Assembly: GCA_025200525.1 (NCBI GenBank)
Contig: CM045763.1
Span: 64,987,018-65,051,017, forward strand
Reading direction: 5' to 3'
Origin: Camellia lanceoleosa
Taxonomy: Eukaryota; Streptophyta; Magnoliopsida; Ericales; Theaceae
DNA length: 64,000 nucleotides
Shown piece after piece: positions 44,029-54,731 of this stretch. The position numbers and the translations under genes were made by a program. Below the pieces are notes generated by a model. The model was not told the DNA's origin and did not search any database. It saw only the letters and a program-made list of their open reading frames with translations. Position 1 is the stretch's first letter. Every line of letters starts with the position of its first letter.

Positions 44029-46503
44029 ATGGCGCAGGGAGGGATTGGGGATGTGAGGATGGATCCGCTAGGAGAGGACGATGCAGTGGAACTGGCACAG
44101 CAATATAGATCAGGGAGGATGGAGGTGCCAACGGTGCGATCGGAGGGTTCTGCCATGGTAGCGGTGCGAGTCACGGTCGAGTGGAACCAGATCATCGGCA
44201 CTCGACTCGAGGACAGTCCATTATTCTGGCCGAGTTGGAGGCTATCTATGAAAGGTAGGTACGGTCCGGCGGAAGTGGAGTTGGTGGTGCCAAAGTCCAG
44301 AGCGGCCATCGGACGTGAGGCGAGGAGTTCTCCTCTACGAGGCGTTGAAGGTGGGTTGCGATTGCATTGCCGCCGCGGTGTGGTGGACGTGCTTAATCGT
44401 TTGGACATGGCACCAGGACAGCTGATGCCTAATTCGTGGAAGATTTTGCTATCGTGTGCAAGCGCCTGGCCGAAGGCAGTGGAGGGGGAGGCCATGACAG
44501 CGGATGAATTCTTTTGCTGCTACAAAGCGTCAGGGCAGCAGGAGACTTGGGTAACCCTACAGGCCGTGGCAGGGAAGGGCTTGGTGGCAGGGTTGCCAAC
44601 CTCGATCAAAGGTTGGAGGCATAGGTGGTTCTATGTGTCCAACTCTGGAGGGGCTGGGGCACGCAAGACGTGGAAGGTGCCGACCAAGTTTATGGAGTCG
44701 AAGGGGGGTGCGGCGATGGAGGAGAGAGTAAGGAAGGTGAAGGAGTGGAGGGAGAGGGAAAAAGTTAGGTGGGACGAGCTCGTTTTGCCATCTGCTCTGT
44801 TTGAAGCGGGGTTGGGACCACAACCGGTCGGGGGAGACCTCGACCGAGCGGAGTTGGAGGCTAAGAGGAAGGCGCAGGAGGTGGAGGATCGGGCCATGCT
44901 ACTGAGGGCTCAGAAATTCACAGAGGCCCAAGCCGACCGACCTCCTCGGCCAGTGGTGAGGGAGAGGATTCGCCCTCGGCCAAAAGCGTTGGGAGAGAGA
45001 GGGTTGGAGGAGTCTGCTCCATGACTGCTTCCAAAAGACCCTCTGAAGGAGAGGTCGCTGAAGGAGATGGAGGCACTGGGGGTGGGGAAGAAGAAAAAGA
45101 GGTTGAGGCGAGGTGGGGAGGAGCTAGCCCAGAAAAGAAGGAAGGAGGTAAGGGTAGAAGAGGCCAGCCTGGCCGAGCGAGTGGAGGGTGGGGAGGTGGA
45201 ACAGACCCCAGAGGGGGCGGTCGTCTCAGCTGGGGGAGAAGTCCTTGTGACAAAGGATACTCCCGAAATGGCGATAACCAGTCCGACGGTGGACGTGGTA
45301 GAGAAGACCCCAGCAGAACAAGTAGAAGCTGGGTTGGCTGGGGCTGATCCAAGTGTGAGGTTGGAGAAGACCTCGATCTTTAATGGTTAGGTTGGTTGGG
45401 GTTGAGCCCAGTGAGAAGGAGCAGACTCAAAGGGGCTCTACGCCGCAGGAAAGGGGAGTTAGTCTGGGGGCCACGACTTACCATGCTCGTGCAGTAGCTG
45501 GGAAACTGGAGGGAGATGGAGGCCCAGCGAGGTCGGTGGCAGACCGCCTAGTGCAGATGGTGGATGAAGCTGCCCTGCGGTCGGCATGTGGATTTAATGA
45601 GGCCGACCTGCTGAGGGGGTTATACTCCGCTCAAATGGAGGTGACCACCTTGGCGGGGGCTCTTCTAAGGAAGGCAGGGGCCGCCAAGCTAAAGGCTGAG
45701 GAGGCCAAGGCAGGGCTGGCCAAATTGAAGATGGAGAGTGCAGAGTGGAAAATTGCCCACGCCAAGCTGCAAACAGTCAAAGTGGATCTAGAAGACACAC
45801 GCCGTCGGGTGGTGTCGCTGGAATTCCAGCTGTCTGGAGAGCAAAAGAAAGTGGAGGAAGCCCACAGAGCGTGCGCCATTGCCGTCGAGCGGCATGAGGA
45901 GGCCATGAGCGACAACGAAAAGCTCGTCAGGCAGAAGGATGATGCAGATGCGAAGGTTGAGGCTCTGCAAAAAGAGGTGGGGGATGAGCGCGCTAGGGCG
46001 TTGGAGCAAAGGGATAGCCTGTTGAAACAATTTGAAGCAGAAAGGAGAGTTGATCGAAATGGAGGTTTGAGAGAGCCAAACTGCGGTGACAAGAGGCCCT
46101 ACGAAAAGAGTGAACGAGGAGAAGGCGGCGGCCTCGAGAAAGCCTACCACGACCTTTGTGTTGCATTGTTACTCAATTCAAAGGTCTCTGAGTTCCAGAT
46201 GGCGATTGATGCGTGATTCTTTGCCAAAGGATGGGATGCAGGGGTCTGGGTCATCAGAGACAGATCTTTGGGGTGAGGACAGAGTCTGAAATCATTAGCA
46301 GTTTCCAGCAATCTGACTACTATAAGCACGAAATGGCTGAGTACTGGGACAGTGGTTGGAAGATGTTCAAGCACAAGGCAGAGGAGCTGTTTCCGGACTT
46401 AGATCTGAGTGGTGTGGTGATTGGAGAAGATGACGTAGCCCAGACCCCATTGGACGAGGGGGTTGAAGAAGCTGACCTCATCTCAAGCGAGGAGGAGGAG
46501 TGA
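44029..46503 (+). pseudogene. Antisense ORF of family T copy 2 (gypsy-type Transposase_28-like, coiled coil)
   Basis: The first in-frame ATG is at 44029 (MAQGGIGDVRMDPL); the frame is open upstream to 43849 without an ATG. The N-terminal domain has LDMAPGQLMPNSWKILLSC and GLPTSIKGWRHRWFYVSN, which I associate with the plant 'putative gypsy type transposon' family (PF04195-like). A TGA at 45022-45024 interrupts; the same frame goes on through a lysine-rich stretch (GKKKKRLRR) to 45390, shifts to the frame starting at 45383, and runs through about 200 residues of coiled coil (AAKLKAEEAKAGLAKLKMES; EAMSDNEKLVRQKDDADAKV). Another shift near 46213 leads to SFQQSDYYKHEMAEYWDSGW and an acidic end (LISSEEEE). 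Its function is unknown. Such antisense ORFs are known in Grande/Retand-type elements. Confidence 0.8.
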
Positions 46504-46690
46504 TCTGCATTTTTTGTCTTGTTTTGTTTTGGGAGTATTGTAATAAATGGATGTGTACATGTTTTTGAATAAATAAAATGGTTCTAGTTGATGAATAAAT
46601 TGTGTATAGACTTTGTGTAATAAATTGTGTTTTTTGTCTCTGTTTGAGTTGATTTGGTCTTGATTGAAAGCTTGTATCTTAAAAACAGGA
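46504..46690 (+). terminator. Poly(A) region of the antisense ORF
   Basis: Within 120 bp of the antisense stop codon come a T-rich stretch, tattgtaataaatgg (about 46536), tgaataaataaaatgg (about 46566) and atgaataaattg (about 46591). The order ttgtaa then aataaa fits plant poly(A) signals. The same order follows the antisense ORF of copy 1 (22395-22440). Confidence 0.55.
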
Positions 46691-46990
46691 CTTAGTGTCA
46701 AATTACCTTAAAAAGGTAGACTGGAATGTGACGTTGAAGATGTGATTTCCAAATGAGATGTGGGCAGACATCTTTAAAATATGGACTAAGTGTCAAAGTA
46801 CCTTGAAAGGGTGGACTGAAATGTGATGTTTGAACATGTGATTTGCAAATGAGACATGGGCAAACCTCTTTAAAATAAGACTAAGTGTCGAATTACCTTG
46901 AAAAAGTAGGCTGAAATGTAGTGTTGAAGATGTGATTTGCAAATGGAATATGAAGTATGACTAAGTGTCAAAATATGTTGAAATTGTGGT
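46688..46990. repeat. ~95-bp tandem repeat, 3-4 copies
   Basis: The marker 'gactaagtgtcaaattacct' (with variants) starts at about 46689, 46784, 46879 and 46959. Units also share 'gatgtgatttgcaaatg'. Copy 1 has an unrelated repeat at the same place (22490-22800). Confidence 0.75.
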
Positions 46991-47039
46991 TAAGGGTCGG
47001 ACCATGACTGAGTGTGTTGTTTTATGAGCCTTCATTCAT

Positions 47040-47455
47040 AGGTCTGACTGGGGCTTGTGACAATGCTTAGGTTGGACTGAGGCCTTTGAACGTGCTCGGT
47101 CTGGCCGAGGCTGGTGCTCAGGTCGGACTGAGGCTTTTGAAAGTGCTCAGGTCTGGCTGAGGCTTTTGAAAGTGCTCAGGTCTGGCTGAGGCTTTGAAGG
47201 TGCTCAGATCGGACTGAGGCTTTTGGAGGTGCTCAGGTTGGACTGAGGCTTCGAAGGTGCTCAGATCGGACTGAGGCTTTTGGAGGTGCTCAGGTTGGAC
47301 TGAGGCTTCGAAGGTGCTCAGATCGGACTGAGGCTTTTGGGGGTGCTCAGGTTGGACTGAGGCTTTTGAAAGTGCTCGGTCTGGCCGAGGCTTTTAAAAG
47401 TGCTCAGGTCGAACTGAGGCTTTGAAAAGTGCTCGGTCTGGCCGAGGCTTTTGAT
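47040..47455. repeat. ~28-bp minisatellite, about 15 units
   Basis: The units 'gtgctcaggtcggactgagg' + 'cttttgaa' and 'ggtctggccgaggcttttga' match the array of copy 1 at 22930-23630. A 57-bp pair containing 'gctcagatcggactgaggct' is repeated almost exactly at 47207-47340. Confidence 0.85.
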
Positions 47456-47589
47456 GCTCCTGCAAATAAAAGTTTTATGGAAGCTACATTCAGACAGGTG
47501 AATTATAGAAAGTGGGAACTCCAGTCGATACTTGTATTATGTACTGAAAAAGGGAAATACAATAATTTCGACAATACAAAAATAAGGAT

Positions 47590-48072
47590 TCATTGATAGT
47601 AACGCTTCAGATGTTCAGCATTCCAGGGATGGGGAAGGTCTCGGCCATCCATGTCTTGAAGTCGGTAAGTGCCTAGCCGCGGTCGGGCCTTCACCACGTA
47701 GGGCCCCTCCCATTTGGCTGCCAATTTGCCCTCGGTTGGATTTTTTGTGGCAAGAGTTGCTTCTCTCAAGACAAGGTCACCAATAGAGAACTCCCGCGGT
47801 CGGACTCTGCGGTTGTAGTGTGTCCTTATTTTCTGCTGGTAGGAGGCCAATCTGACAGCAGCAGTCTCTCTGAGTTCCTCAATGAGATCCAGGTCTGCTC
47901 GACGGAGTTCTTCAGCTGAGGCGAGATCTGGATGTAAGACCCTGGGGGTGGGCAGACCGACTTCTACAGGAATGACCGCCTCAGCGCCATATGCTAAGCG
48001 AAAAGGGGTCTCCCGATGAGGAGTTGAGCGAGAGTTCGATAAGCCAGTACATGTGGTAGTTCCTCGGCCCAA
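47590..48072 (-). CDS. Integrase C-terminal domain, family T copy 2
   Basis: A 160-codon open frame equal to the end of integrase: ETPFRLAYGAEAVIPVEVGL, ELRETAAVRLASYQQKIRTH, then the GPY/F-type module KWEGPYVVKARPRLGTYRLQ and HLKRYYQ before the stop. It is longer than in copy 1, which lacks the ELRETAAVRLASYQQ stretch. It is the tail of a polyprotein, not a separate gene. Confidence 0.82.
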   Translation of the reverse strand: MGRGTTTCTGLSNSRSTPHRETPFRLAYGAEAVIPVEVGLPTPRVLHPDLASAEELRRADLDLIEELRETAAVRLASYQQKIRTHYNRRVRPREFSIGDLVLREATLATKNPTEGKLAAKWEGPYVVKARPRLGTYRLQDMDGRDLPHPWNAEHLKRYYQ

Positions 48073-48760
48073 AGGCCTTTAGCAGCCTCAAGCTTAGTTT
48101 TGATGATCTTCAGGAGAGAGCGGTTGGTGACCTCAACTTGACCGCTTGCTTGGGGATGACCGGAGAAGAGAAGCATGGTTGAATTTGGAGATCTGTACAA
48201 AATTTCTGATTTGGCATTGTCGAGCTTTGCGTTGTCGGTGTGATGGCTGAGGATACCGAATCTGCAGACAATCGATTGCGGATAAACTTGGTGGTGTTCG
48301 CTTCGGTGATTGTGGCAAGGGGTTACGCCTCGACCCACTTGGTGAAGTAATCAATAGCAACAATTGCGAACTTGGTGCGGCCTCGACCAAGAGGGAAGTG
48401 GACCAACGGTCGATACCCCATTTGGCGGGTAAGGGCCGCAAAGAGTGATCAACTCGGCGGGGGAGCATGGGGATGTTACGGTTACCGTGGCACTTGTCGC
48501 ATTCGGGGCGAAATCGAGGCATCTTTGTTGAGGGTCGGCGAAGTAGCTGTCGCGGAGCACTTTGTCTTGAAGACACGCCACGAATGATTGCCACAGATCC
48601 TTCATGGATTTCTGCATTACATAGGTTGCTTGGCCGAGACATCGCAGGTATGGTCGTGAAACGCGCTTGTAAAGAACGCCGTCGACGAGTGTAGTTGGCC
48701 GGCAAGACTCGACCTTAGCGACTTCTTGTTGGTCATCCGGGAGTTCGCCGATGGTCAAGA
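48073..48760 (-). pseudogene. Integrase zinc finger and core, family T copy 2, multiply frameshifted
   Basis: Pieces of the integrase are readable only by changing frame many times: the CDKCHGN part of the zinc finger (about 48490), a VGPLP piece (about 48410), and HPQASGQVEVTNRSLLKIIK (about 48100-48170). Compared base by base with copy 1, one- to three-base losses occur every 20-40 bp. Confidence 0.72.
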
Positions 48761-49330
48761 GGAGGATGTCGGATGCCCAAGGATGGGTTCATGCGAAGGA
48801 CTTGCACTTCTTTGGTCGGGTGAGATGGTTTGGGTGAGTCGGTATTCGAGGCGGACTCCATGGTGAGGTCGGATTGGTCGGCGAAGCAGTTGAGCCATCT
48901 CATCTGCTTTGGAGTTTTCCGCCCTAGGTATGTGTCTGATCTGGAAGGTGTTGAAGAGACGGACAAGGGGGAGTGCCATGTCCCTGTAAGTCCGCATCGT
49001 GGTATCCTTGGCATCGCATTCACCCGTGATCGGCGGCGATAAGTTGGGAGTCGAACACTCGATGTGGCTAACACCAATGTCTTTGGCTAGACGAAGTCCG
49101 GCAACCAATGCTTCGTACTCGGCCTCATTGTTGCTGGCCGCAAACAAGAGGCGGAGGGCACATTTGAAATAACCCCGCCGGGGATGTGAGATCGAGCCGG
49201 CCCGCTTCCTCTCTCGCGAGACGAGCCATCAACATTGAGTGTCCAACAATGCGGATCTTGAGGTTACGGTGGAGTTGGCGGGTGGAAGGTTAGTGGTCGA
49301 AATTTGGATTGGTGAATTCAAGATGAAGTC
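48761..49330 (-). pseudogene. Archaeal-type RNase H, family T copy 2
   Basis: Shows NNEAEYEALVAGLRLAKDI, MALPLVRLFNTFQIRHIPRA and ENSKADEMAQL as in copy 1. The first aspartate region (NVDGSS) and the SDSQL region are broken by frameshifts. Confidence 0.78.
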
Positions 49331-50985
49331 GACTCTGCTTGTCCTTGATCGCTGTCAAGGCGATAAGAGATGTCGAACTGACTCAGTTCTACTGACCACT
49401 GCATTAGTCTTCCTGAGAGCTCGGGTTGCTGCATGACCTTCTTCAGGGGCTGGTCGGTGAGAACAACTATGGAGTGGGCTTGGAAGTAGGGGCGGAGTCG
49501 TCTGGAGGTAGTGACCAAGGCCAGAGACAGCTTTTCTAATAGGGGGTAGTTCTGCTCCGCCGCTCCTCGAGGCCTTGGTGATGTAGTAGACCGGCCGTTA
49601 TCTTGGCCGTCCTCTCGACGAGTCTTTGACCGATTATGCGGTGCTTGATACTGCTAGGTAGAGGAAGAGGGGCTCGCCCGTGATTGCCTGTGAGAGAAGG
49701 GGGGGTTGGCCATGCACTGTTTCAACTGTTGAAAGGCTTCCTCTGATTCGGTTGTCCATTCAAAACTTTGCCGCAGGACTCTGAAGAATGGGAGGCACTT
49801 ATCCGTTGCCCGGGAGATGAAACGGTTAAGAGTCGCCACTCGCCGTGAGCCTTTGGACCTCCTTAACGGTTTTAGGTGACTGCATCTCAATCAAGGCCTT
49901 GATTTTCTCAGGGTTGGCCTCGATGCACATTGGTGACCATGAAACCGTGAACTTGCGGATCCCACACCAAAAGCGCACTTCTCGATTGAGCTTCATCGAT
50001 ATTTGCGAAGTGTGGCAAAAGTCTCGCATGGTCGGTGAGGTGGTCGTGGAGAGTTTGCTCTTAACCATGTCATCCACATACACTTCCATGTTCCGTCCGT
50101 CGATGGTGGAAGACGTGTTGACCAAACGTTGGTAGGTGGCCCGGCATTCTTTAGTCCGAACGGCATGACACGGTAGTGGCAGGTGCCCCAGTCGGTGATG
50201 AAAGATGTGTGTTCCTGGTGGGATGAGTGCATCACGATTTGGTTGTACCCTGAAAAAGCATCCATGAAGCTGAGCATTTGATGACCGGCCGTGGCGTCGA
50301 CCAGTAGATCAATGCGGGGGAGAGGATAGCTATCTTTGGGACAAGCTCGGTTCAAGTCGGAGTAGTCGACGCAGAGACGCCACTTGCCATTGTTTTTGCG
50401 GACCAGGACCACGTTGGACAGCCACTTGGGATAATCCACATTTCGGATAAACTGGGCCTCGAGAAGTTTGTCAACCTCTGCAGCTATGAGATTGTTGCGC
50501 TCTGGATGGAAGATACGCTGCCTCTGCCGGTAGGGTCGGAAGTGAGGCTCGATACTGAGGCGGTGGGTTATGAAAGAGGGGTCGATGCCTGGCAGGTCTG
50601 CATGGGTCCAGGCGAAGACATCTCTGTGTTCGGTCAGGAGAGCGGTGAGGTCGGCCTTGGCTTGGGGAGGTAGTTGGCTGCCGATTTTAGCGATTTTGAG
50701 TGGGTTGGTGGGATCAATGTTAACTTCGACGAGTTCCTCCACAGGTTCGCCTCTGATCAGTTCGTCCTCATCTCGGACGTCAAGTCCTTCAATGATCATT
50801 GCCTCCTTCAGTTTGACCTCTTTAAGTGAGGCCACATAACATTCTCTGGTGACGGTCTGTTCTCCTCTCACTGTTCCGACCCCAAAATCAGTAGGGAACT
50901 TTAGGGCAAGGTGGTAGGTGGAGGTGATGGCTTGGAAGGCATTGAGGGCGGTGCGACCGAGGATGATGTTGTAAGCTGAGGGACA
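49331..50985 (-). pseudogene. Reverse transcriptase, family T copy 2
   Basis: The fingers and palm are intact in one frame to about 50150 (WRLCVDYSDLNRACPKDSYP, FMDAFSGYNQIVMHSSHQEH). After GLKNAG a frameshift occurs; the active site is found in another frame as EVYVDDMVKSKL (about 50070), one residue shorter than copy 1. Thumb and RT-linked RNase H pieces follow in changing frames, ending with IVVLTDQPLKKVMQQ (about 49440). Confidence 0.85.
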
Positions 50986-51240
50986 GTCGACAACAAGGAA
51001 AGTAAGGAGCTTCGTGGTCTGACGTGGGTACTCTCCAATGGTAATGGGGAGATCAATGGAGCCGATAGAGGTCACCCGGTCACCGGTGAATCCAACCAGA
51101 GGAGTTTGGAGTGGGGCTAGGCTTTCTTCCCCGATCTTGGTTGGCGGAAGCGATTAAGAAAATGATGTCGGACGAGCTGCCATTGTCAATGAGGACTCGT
51201 CGACCTTATAATTGGAAGGACGATGGAGATGACAAGGGGA
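50986..51240 (-). pseudogene. Aspartic protease, family T copy 2
   Basis: The active site reads VLIDNGSSSDIIFL at about 51160-51195 (Asp codon 51185-51187), without the stop seen in copy 1. A short frameshift lies upstream (near 51205) and another before GSIDLPITIGEYPR. FLVVDCPSAYNIILGRTALN follows in the RT frame. Confidence 0.75.
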
Positions 51241-51363
51241 TCATCGTGAGGATAACGGATGCTCGCGGTCGGCGTCCGTGAAGGTAATGGGCTCATCCTT
51301 TGCTTGGGTTGCTTGGGGGTCGGTCGACCGTGGCAAGCTGTCTTGTCAACCTGTCGTATCTTT

Positions 51364-52936
51364 CTAAGCTCGCCCTCTGGTGGCGTGATGGTCCCCACAA
51401 GCAAGACCACGAAATAACTCTGATTTCTTAACCTGGTGGAGGCGGATTACCTTGAGGCCGAGGTTGTTGGTGGGGTCGATCATTCCTGGTGCAGTTGAAA
51501 TGGTCGCCGTGGAGGGTATGCTGCGATTATCTCTGTGGGGCTCGGTCCTTTGTCTCCGCTGAGGCGGGTATTCGTGAATCGGCTCAGCGCCCTGGCGAAT
51601 GAGGGTCTCTACTTGGTCTTTGAGGTGATCACGATCGTCGGTGTTATGGCCATGATCTTGGTGAAAGCGACAATATCTGGATTGGTCTTTGGTGGAAGGG
51701 TTCCGTGGCGGAAGGGCCACTTGAGGGTAGTCCGTTGGATCCGTGAAGAACTTGTTCCATGGGAGTATTGAGGGGTATATTGCTCGAACCGAGGGTCTGG
51801 TTGGGACAGAGTCGGCACGAGGTCGGTCGACATAAGCGGGATGTTTGGTTATGGTCGGGTGTTCTTGGGCTCTTGGTCTTTTCTTTTTTCTCCGGGTCGT
51901 ATTTAGTTGTGGAGTCCTGCCGAGCGGCTAGAGAGTCCTCGGCGTTCATGTACTTTTGGGCTTTGGAGAGCAAGGCTGCCATGGATGTCGGGGGGTTCTT
52001 GGAGAGAGAGAAGAGGAAATCGGATGACCGTAGACCGGCCATGAAGGCTGTGAGGATGACCTTATCGTCATTTTCGGCAACTTGTAAGGCTTCAGTGTTG
52101 AAGCGAGTGACAAAGCTGCGCAATGATTCCCCCTCGGTCTGACGGATGTTGAGGAGTTGGGTCGCCGGTCGTCGCTGGCGTTGGGCTCCGATGAAGTGGC
52201 TCAGGAAAGAGTCACTGAGGTGCTGGAATGTGGAGACCGAATCTGGTGGCAATTGGCTGAACCATAGCCGAGCCGATCCCTTCAGGGTCACGGGGAAGGC
52301 TCGGCACATGATTTCGTCGGGGAAAGCATGGAGGATCATGAGTGTACGGTAGGTTTCCAGGTGGTCGACGGGGTCGGTTGTTCCGTCAAAGGGGTCGATG
52401 GTAGGCATTTTGAACTTGGGGGGTAGGGGCTTGTCTCGGATGGAGGCAACAAAAGGGGAGTTTGCTGTAGTGGAGGACTTATGTTGGATGTTTTGCATGA
52501 CCCCTTGGAGTTGGAGTTTCATGGCCCGGAGTTCGGCGTCCCAAAGGGGAATGTTGTCGCCTCTAGAGGGAGATAGATGTTGGACACTGCTGGCTTCTCC
52601 CTCGGGAGCTGGGGCTATGACTGAAGGACGTGGGGGTGGAGGAGGAGGATGTATATGTGGGTGAGGGGGTTGCAAGCCCCCCGAGTTGGGAGGATTGGGT
52701 TGTGGGACAGTATGGCCTGGGACTTGTTCTGGATGGGGTGGAATATCTGGAGGTGGTGGAGGGATAGGGAGGTTCCGTTGGAGCAGAGCGTTGATTAAGG
52801 CCTGGTTTTGTTCGGCCATACGGTTGATGCTATTGGTGAGGTCGATGAAATATTGTGGTGGGTTGTTTGGATTGGGAGGGTCGGTCTGGTGATCGGCAGC
52901 GTTATGGTGGGAAGCCATGGATCTGGTCGTTACCAT
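51364..52936 (-). pseudogene. gag: gag, family T copy 2
   Basis: The ATG at 52936 (MVTTRSMASHHNAADH) is the likely start. The frame stays open for about 430 codons: a proline-rich linker, the gag core (FKMPTIDPFDGTTDPVDHLE, ARLWFSQLPPDSVSTFQ, TEGESLRSFVTRFNTEALQV) and MAGLRSSDFLFSLSKNPPTS. A frameshift follows near 51850. The zinc-knuckle-like region continues in another frame as CRFHQDHGHNTDD, where the last cysteine of copy 1 is lost. Confidence 0.87.
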
Positions 52937-53018
52937 GCACGTGACGGATGAGGTGAAAGAGGTTGCTGGAAAAGGGCCTCCGGCGGCAATGAGCACAACT
53001 GTCGCACGGACAAACCGA

Positions 53019-53036
53019 TTCCCACAGACGGCGCCA
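53019..53036 (-). promoter_or_regulatory. Primer-binding site, family T copy 2
   Basis: Minus strand tggcgccgtctgtgggaa, two bases from the LTR end, identical to copy 1. Confidence 0.8.
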
Positions 53037-53038
53037 AC

Positions 53039-53642
53039 TGATGATACAGTGAATGCTGGTGAATGGGTTGGACCGATCCAAGCTCCTTTAGCCCACTGGA
53101 TAACCTGCAAACAAGTCCAATCGGGGAACGGGGTAGTCCCCCGGCGGACCCTCCGGCGTGTGAATTAGAAAAGGTGATGAACCAGATGTAGAGGGAGAGA
53201 GAGAGGGGGGATGGAAAACTTAACCTTCTTCTTTTCTTCGAGTTTAGCTTATATCCAACTGCAATCATTTCGCTGTCCCTGTCGTTCTGATTGTCCCCGC
53301 CGAAAGCTTGAGGCGTGGTTCGCCTTGTTCAGGGCGAGGGGGTGTAATTCCGGCTGAGAGGTGTTGTCGTAATAAATGCTGTGATGGGCTGCATTAATGG
53401 TGATGTGCTGTGGCAATAACTTTGCAGATCTTTGTCTGCTGACGTGGTCTGCCCTGCGCCTGCCACTTGTCCGAGCATCATTGGTCTTTCCTGTCCAGTT
53501 GGACTCCAGCTGTGTTGGGTTTGGCTAAGTTGGACTCCAGCTGTGTTGGGTTTGGCTAACCGGGTTGTATAATGGGGTTTGAATGGTGGGCCGTGGGCTC
53601 TATGGGCCTATCCCTGTCAGTAGTCCCCCATTCCCGAGTGCA
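53039..53642 (-). repeat. 5' LTR of family T copy 2, 604 bp
   Basis: Read on the minus strand it begins TGCACTCGGG and ends TATCATCA. It has the same 31-bp duplication (53497-53558) as the 3' LTR and is bordered by the target duplication ttgac. Confidence 0.92.
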
Positions 53643-53647
53643 TTGAC

Positions 53648-54395
53648 AATGTGAGAGATTTTTTATGTGAAATAAGGGAGAGATTTTTTTTCTCTTAAAA
53701 TAAAGGAGAGTTTTTCTAAATTGAGTAAGAGAGATATTTTCTCCTGAAATGAGGAGACTTTTCCTAGAATAATAAGAGATTTTTTCCATGAACTAAGAGA
53801 GAAATTTTTTTCATAGAATAAAGAATTATCGTTATTCTTTATTGTGTATCAATTTAAAATAGAAACAAGCACAAAAAGTTAGAAGGGTGATTTGGTCATA
53901 TTACACCAAATAGAATCTAATAAAATATTAAAAAAAAAAATCACCTATCTGGACTTTCACATAAGTTCCTAAAAATTATATGAGTTAGAACGAAATTTAT
54001 TAAAAAAACTCCCTTTTTAAAAAAAAAACAAATCAAGCATTTAGAGCATATGATCTACCCTCATTCGTTAGATTTGAATCATAGAACAAGAAGTACATTA
54101 AAAATCTATTTCGCTTTCGCTAGTGTTCATGGTTTAGAATCACTAAAGACTTTTTTTACTTATCAGAAAAAAAAATAAAAAAAAAATAAAAATTATTGAT
54201 ATAATATAAAAAGTACATCTATTACATCCCAAATTATATCAATATGGTTTTAAGTTGCAGAAAAGAGAAACATAGTGGTAAAGTAAAATGGAATCAATGG
54301 CCTCATTAAAAACAGAAGTGATTTGTGATCCTACATGAAAACCGTATGGAAAAGGCAAATAAAAATCTTTGGATTTAGCTTCCTTGACTTGACTA
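53648..54395. other. Spacer with degenerate ~35-bp repeat
   Basis: Bases 53650-53820 repeat 'agagattttttt...aaataagggag' with variations about five times. The rest is AT-rich without a gene. Confidence 0.5.
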
Positions 54396-54731
54396 GAGAG
54401 TGTTGTTGGGTTTGTGAGAGCCCATCATGGGTCTTTTTCGATAATTTGAACCGTTCAATATGTAAAACTCATCGAATACTATATCCTTGTAAAAAATTGC
54501 ATTAATCAGATATCGATAGCTATATAATCAATTCAGTTTTGTATATAAAAAAAAATGGATGGTAAAAAAATAAATGGTTGACAGAAATCTGATCCGATGA
54601 ATAGTTATCAATATCCAATCAACGTGATTTTTTTATAAGTATATAGTACTCGATGAATTTTATACATTGAACGATTTAGATTATTAAAACAGAACACGTC
54701 ATGGGCCCTCATAAACCCAACAGTACTCTCC
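54396..54731. mobile_element. Fold-back MITE, nearly palindromic
   Basis: The left arm (gagagtgttgttgggtttgt) pairs with the right arm (ggagagtactgttgggttta on the other strand) and pairing continues for most of each half, through 'gttcaatatgtaaaactcat'/'gttcaatgtataaaattcat' and 'cgaatactatat'/'cgagtactatat'. The two halves of about 165 bp make one long hairpin. No clear target duplication. Confidence 0.72.

Larger units (their letters stand above)
42647..53642 (-). mobile_element. Tat-lineage retrotransposon (family T, copy 2), full length
   Basis: Direct LTRs lie at 42647-43239 and 53039-53642, and the 5-bp ttgac is identical at 42642-42646 and 53643-53647. The minus strand carries gag, protease, RT, RNase H and integrase; the plus strand carries a long antisense ORF between the 3' LTR and the integrase end. 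Minisatellites occur at three places in the non-coding parts. The coding regions are broken mainly by small deletions, in contrast to copy 1, which is broken mainly by point stops. Confidence 0.92.

Noticed and set aside
45631..46092. 153-codon minus-strand frame
   Set aside because: Shadow of the plus-strand coiled-coil region.
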